Shown: in pieces, positions 60,643 through 64,000 of the stretch | How positions within the stretch are numbered: position 1 is the first letter of the stretch | Layout of the letters: the number at the start of each line of letters is the position of its first letter | The notes under the pieces: model-generated | Databases searched by the model: none | What the model was told of the DNA's origin: nothing | Seen by the model: only the letters and a program-made list of their open reading frames with translations | Source of the DNA: Prolixibacter bellariivorans ATCC BAA-1284 | Lineage (GTDB): Bacteria > Bacteroidota > Bacteroidia > Bacteroidales > Prolixibacteraceae | NCBI RefSeq assembly: GCF_000621705.1 | Contig: NZ_KK211332.1 | Coordinates: 536,323-600,322 of the forward strand | DNA: 64,000 bases | Direction of reading: 5' to 3' | Position numbers and translations under genes: made by a program

Positions 60643-61512
60643 ATGGCTGCGTCACTTCTTTTGGTCAACAATGGTATTTTCCCTATCACCCGGGATGCTG
60701 AAGGTAAGTTGCTGGCTGATGTGCCGGCTACCGGCCTGCAAAATCCGGGAACCATACAAGGCGAAGGGAAACTGGTAGGTACAGCCTCGCTTTTCATCCG
60801 GTTGTCGGGATGTAATCTACGTTGCATGTGGAATGTGCCGGAAGGTGGTGTGAGCGCCTGCGATACGCCGGACTCCTCGTTCGATGTGAGCAAAAACTGG
60901 TTGTGGAAGGTTGATGAAATCATAGAAACAGTAAGGCACAACCTGGGCAACATGCGCCATGTTGTGATTACCGGCGGTGAACCGACCATTCAGCACCGGT
61001 CTCTCAAAGAGCTTTGCCACCGACTAAAGGAAGAATTTGACGTTCACATTACCATCGAAACCAATGGAACCCTGTTTGATGAAGAGCTGGCCAGTTACAT
61101 TGATCTGTTCAGTATTTCACCGAAACTGAGCGACTCGTTGGTGACCGAAGAGAAGCTGATGCAGTTGCCTCGACAGCTGGCAGGAAAAGTGGCTGCAGCA
61201 CCGTCACAAAAATCGCCGTGCCCGGAAGTTATTCAGCAGTACATCGATGTGTGCCGGAATTCCGGTGGAGAAAAGGATTTCCAACTGAAGTTTGTGATGA
61301 CCGGACCGGAAAATGCAAAGTCCATTCACAACGAAGTTCTGAATCATATCAGCGGATGGGAACCTTCTGATATTCTGGCGATGCCGTTGGGAGGTAACCA
61401 CCATACTTTGGGAAAAACCAGCCATCGGGTGCTCGAAACGGCTATTCAGCATGGCTGGCGTTATTGCCCTCGCATCCACATCGATCTGTTCGGTGACAAA
61501 CCGGGTGTTTAA
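60643..61512 (+). CDS. queE: 7-carboxy-7-deazaguanine synthase (radical SAM)
   Basis: Radical SAM enzyme that ring-contracts the pterin to 7-carboxy-7-deazaguanine. A 289-residue protein. The cluster motif is stretched: SGCNLRCMWNVPEGGVSACDT gives C-x3-C-x11-C, where most radical SAM enzymes have C-x3-C-x2-C. Insertions in this loop are a known property of some QueE groups, so it is likely functional. The SAM-binding ITGGEPTIQHRSL motif and ITIETNGTLFDEEL are present. It starts 6 bp after queD. Confidence 0.93.
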   Translation: MAASLLLVNNGIFPITRDAEGKLLADVPATGLQNPGTIQGEGKLVGTASLFIRLSGCNLRCMWNVPEGGVSACDTPDSSFDVSKNWLWKVDEIIETVRHNLGNMRHVVITGGEPTIQHRSLKELCHRLKEEFDVHITIETNGTLFDEELASYIDLFSISPKLSDSLVTEEKLMQLPRQLAGKVAAAPSQKSPCPEVIQQYIDVCRNSGGEKDFQLKFVMTGPENAKSIHNEVLNHISGWEPSDILAMPLGGNHHTLGKTSHRVLETAIQHGWRYCPRIHIDLFGDKPGV

Positions 61513-61541
61513 TTACAAAATTTCTTGACCAAACTATTACC

Positions 61542-62429
61542 ATGAAGAATACCATCTCGACCGAAGACAAGCTGCTGGGCAGAAAAGTTGACTACCCTAA
61601 ACAATATGCACCTGAAGTGCTGGTTGCTGTTCCCCGCAAGGTGAACCGCGAACAATACGGCATCAGCGAGCCGCCAACTGAATTTATCGGACTGGATACA
61701 TGGCATGCCTACGAGGTGGGATTTCTGACCGAAAATGGTTTACCAGTCACCGGTCTGCTCAAGTTGGTTTATCCTTCCGACAGTTCATTTCTGGTGGAAA
61801 GCAAATCGTTGAAGCTGTACCTCAACTCGTTCAACATGTCTTCCTACGGAAAAGATCGGAAATCAGGTATTGAACAGGTGACCGGGATGATTAAAAATGA
61901 CCTGGAGGCATTGCTGAAATGCGAAGTCAAACTGGCATTTTTCGATAAAGAATCGGAAGTTGCTGGTCATGATTTTCAGGATTTCATGGTAATGGAAGAT
62001 ACGTTAGAGCTGGAAAGCATTCAGTTCAACGATTTCTCGGAAAATCCGGAGTTATTAAAACCATCAAAATCGGGTGAAAAGGAACTAAAACTGGCTACTC
62101 ATCTTCTACGCAGTAATTGCAAAGTAACCCATCAGCCCGACTGGGGAAGTGCCTTTGTGCTCATCGAAGGCGAAACATTGCCGGAACCAACCGGATTGCT
62201 GGAATACATTGTTTCCTTTCGGAATGAAAACCATTTTCACGAAGAGATTTGCGAAATGCTTTACAAACGATTGTGGGATAAGTTTCAACCTGAAAAACTG
62301 ATGGTTACCTGCGTTTACACCCGCCGTGGAGGAATTGATATTTGCCCTTCGAGAGCCAGTCATGCGCAACTCTTACCCGTTAATCTGATCTCTCCGGAAA
62401 AACTTTCGTCTAAATTATTGAGGCAATAA
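61542..62429 (+). CDS. queF: NADPH-dependent 7-cyano-7-deazaguanine reductase
   Basis: Reduces the nitrile of preQ0 to the amine of preQ1, a T-fold enzyme. With 295 residues it is the long, bimodular (E. coli-type) form. The NADPH motif is SFLVESKSLKLYLNSF (E-S-K-S-x-K, about residues 85-100). The catalytic Cys is in LRSNCKVTHQPDWGSA, and the substrate Glu region is FRNENHFHEEICE. Its product is the ligand of the riboswitch at the start of the operon. Confidence 0.96.
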   Translation: MKNTISTEDKLLGRKVDYPKQYAPEVLVAVPRKVNREQYGISEPPTEFIGLDTWHAYEVGFLTENGLPVTGLLKLVYPSDSSFLVESKSLKLYLNSFNMSSYGKDRKSGIEQVTGMIKNDLEALLKCEVKLAFFDKESEVAGHDFQDFMVMEDTLELESIQFNDFSENPELLKPSKSGEKELKLATHLLRSNCKVTHQPDWGSAFVLIEGETLPEPTGLLEYIVSFRNENHFHEEICEMLYKRLWDKFQPEKLMVTCVYTRRGGIDICPSRASHAQLLPVNLISPEKLSSKLLRQ

Positions 62430-62436
62430 AGAAAAC

Positions 62437-62478
62437 TCCCGGTCCTCACTTCCTATTGCATCGAAATGAAAACCGGGA
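62437..62478. terminator. Weak terminator candidate between queF and the barrel gene
   Basis: TCCCGGT (62437-62443) and ACCGGGA (62472-62478) pair over a long 28-nt gap, followed by TTTCGTTTT. Weak. Confidence 0.4.
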
Positions 62479-62487
62479 AATTTCGTT

Positions 62488-64000
62488 TTAATCCATATTG
62501 ACTTTAGTCGCCTGTTTCCGTTTATCACGCTTGTAATTGTTGATACGGTACGAGATTGTCAAGCGGATTGGATAATTTGGCTTCATAGACGTGGTTTGGT
62601 AAAACTTCGGTTCGTCAATTTTCGTCACAATATCCGTTGTACGGAAAATATCATATGCCATTAAGGTTAACGACAGTCTTTTTTTCAGGAACTGCTGGCG
62701 AAAAGATATATAGGTGTAAAAAACATGCTCATTACTACCCTGCGGTCTCTTCACACCGGTTCCGTAGGTGGGCATAATCTGAAAAAAGGTATTATCGCTG
62801 ATTCTGAACGAATTCGACCAACGAATATTCACTCCGGCATCACCCCGGGTACCATAAATCGGAGCAAGCTCGCCCTCCGTCTTCACCCTGAACTTATAGA
62901 AATTAAAGATGGGCATCATCGTCCAAAAACTATTCATCTTAAAACTGAACGTGGCGTCCAATCCCAGCGCATCTTCGTCTCCCACATTTTCGAATTTGTA
63001 ATTGACAACAGTTCCCGCGTAAATGCTTTGCACCTTGAAAATATGATTCGTGTAGTGATCGTAATAGCCTTTCAACGTGATACTATTGCTCTTGAAGGAA
63101 TTAGAGTAAGTTAACGACAACGAGTTGTTGTATTCGTTATCGAGGAATGGATTTCCTGATTGAACGTAATCAAAATCAAACCACCTGGGATTGGCCTCCA
63201 TTTGAATAGTCGTCAACCGATCAATTCTTCGCGAAAAAGCAAGATTCATCGTTTGCTTATGGGGCAAATGATAATTGAGGAAAAATGAGGGAAATAAATC
63301 CCACTTATCAACTTTCTTCTGCCAGTTATCGGTCACACTATTCAGCAATCTCGACGTGTGTTCAGCTCGTAATCCCAGCTGAAGTTCCATTTTCTCCCAA
63401 TTCTTCCGGTACTGGCTGTAGAACGCGTGAATCTCACGGCTCAAACTGCTTTTTGAGCCCCCAACCGAAAAAGCGGACAACTCGGTACCTGCCTGAGTTA
63501 AATCTGCCGTATAATCAGAAGATTCCTTCTCTTTGCGAAACTGATACCCGGCTTCGAACTTACTTTTATCGCCTAACGGCAAAGAATAATCCAGATTAAT
63601 CCGACTATCATCGTCGTTGCGCGAATCCTTCGTCTTCATCCAGTTGGTGAGGTTTCCGGCTTCGTCTTTCAGCTCATTATGCATCCGGTTATCGAACGAA
63701 GTATTATTCCACTGCCCGGTGATTTCCAGCTTATGCCCTTTGTTGTTAAACGCATGGGAATACGACAACGAGGCTCCCCGGTAATCTCCGGGTCTTCGGT
63801 TTTCCCCGACACTCAAACGTTTTATATCATAGGAATCAGGCCCGTTAGAAGAATAGGTCATATCAAAATCGGCATGATTCAACACATAGTAAGTTCCGGC
63901 GGTTGCCGACAGTAACAGGTCATCTTTTTTCGATGGGGCAAATTCGATGCCGCCCCTAACACCAGTATTTTTTCGGTAGGAATAGCGCCTACCGTCCTGA
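62488..64000 (-). CDS. Outer membrane beta-barrel protein (TonB-receptor-like), C-terminal part
   Basis: The frame runs out of the window at 64000, so only the last ~500 residues are seen. It is made of alternating amphipathic strands with short turns (e.g. LSFTHLTY-like SLTYSNSFKSNSITLKGYYDHY and TLSRRIDRLTT-like AFSRRIDRLTTIQ), the pattern of the outer_membrane_beta-barrel family (OMP_b-brl_3) whose N terminus usually has a carboxypeptidase-regulatory domain and plug. It does not end in the typical terminal Phe but in a Lys/Asp-rich tail. The ligand is unknown; it would depend on the TonB-ExbBD system or act without it. Confidence 0.85.
   Translation of the reverse strand, partial: QDGRRYSYRKNTGVRGGIEFAPSKKDDLLLSATAGTYYVLNHADFDMTYSSNGPDSYDIKRLSVGENRRPGDYRGASLSYSHAFNNKGHKLEITGQWNNTSFDNRMHNELKDEAGNLTNWMKTKDSRNDDDSRINLDYSLPLGDKSKFEAGYQFRKEKESSDYTADLTQAGTELSAFSVGGSKSSLSREIHAFYSQYRKNWEKMELQLGLRAEHTSRLLNSVTDNWQKKVDKWDLFPSFFLNYHLPHKQTMNLAFSRRIDRLTTIQMEANPRWFDFDYVQSGNPFLDNEYNNSLSLTYSNSFKSNSITLKGYYDHYTNHIFKVQSIYAGTVVNYKFENVGDEDALGLDATFSFKMNSFWTMMPIFNFYKFRVKTEGELAPIYGTRGDAGVNIRWSNSFRISDNTFFQIMPTYGTGVKRPQGSNEHVFYTYISFRQQFLKKRLSLTLMAYDIFRTTDIVTKIDEPKFYQTTSMKPNYPIRLTISYRINNYKRDKRKQATKVNMD

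Noticed and set aside
60643-61512. QueE broken at the iron-sulfur site
   Set aside because: All three cysteines are present with a loop insertion; the operon is intact and the frame full length.
1-64000. Insertion sequence, prophage or integrative element
   Set aside because: No transposase, integrase, phage structural gene or long terminal repeats were seen; the only near-identical repeat pair is the two tRNA-Tyr genes.

Overview
The window comes from a chromosome of the phylum Bacteroidota, most likely a free-living or sediment-type member of the Bacteroidales/Marinilabiliales rather than Bacteroides itself. This rests on several things in the sequence: promoters of the form TTG-N19-TAnnTTTG before ffs, ssrA and queC; a tmRNA tag ending NYALAA; a porG-uppS-bamA-skp-skp order like that known in Porphyromonas; a primary sigma factor without region 1.1; Rho with a long disordered insert; and families largely confined to the phylum (DUF4251, DUF4199, GH92, large outer-membrane barrels). 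I see no insertion sequence, prophage, integron or CRISPR array. The window is mostly core genome with one small saccharolytic patch.

Layout. 1-5.1 kb (minus strand): envelope biogenesis, porG, uppS, bamA and two Skp/OmpH chaperones. 5.2-8.4 kb: NAD kinase and a CBS protein, divergent from pdxJ and an alpha/beta hydrolase. 8.4-17.8 kb (minus): malQ, a helical protein, tonB-exbD-exbB and a very large tamB. The natural tamB start appears to be in a different frame, across a run of seven A. 17.9-30.5 kb: tsaD, a TauE-type permease, glyA, two tandem ClC transporters, a nitronate monooxygenase/FabK-like enzyme, an M16 peptidase pair, a 21-bp minisatellite, a GT2 glycosyltransferase and DUF4199. 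30.7-31.6 kb: SRP RNA and five tRNAs. 31.6-40 kb: unknown proteins, a class IV aminotransferase, NIPSNAP, a DUF5009-type acyltransferase, nifJ and an AAA ATPase. 41.4-49.2 kb: orphan response regulator, rho, rpoD, rpe, tmRNA, Mth938-like and PP2C proteins, a basic microprotein and YbaK. 49.3-58.3 kb: a TPR protein, then GH92 mannosidase, DUF308, aspartylglucosaminidase, GHL10 and CBM9 proteins, which suggest N-glycoprotein scavenging. 58.5-62.4 kb: DUF4251 and a complete queCDEF operon preceded by a probable preQ1-I riboswitch. The window ends inside a large outer-membrane barrel protein.

The points most worth a second look are the tamB frame break on an A AAA AAA heptamer, the heptad-encoding 21-bp repeat at 28.7 kb, the riboswitch-controlled que operon, the Tyr/Gly-rich loop in BamA, start codons that coincide with promoter -7 boxes (possible leaderless mRNAs), and a possible unannotated minus-strand small RNA near 48.3 kb.
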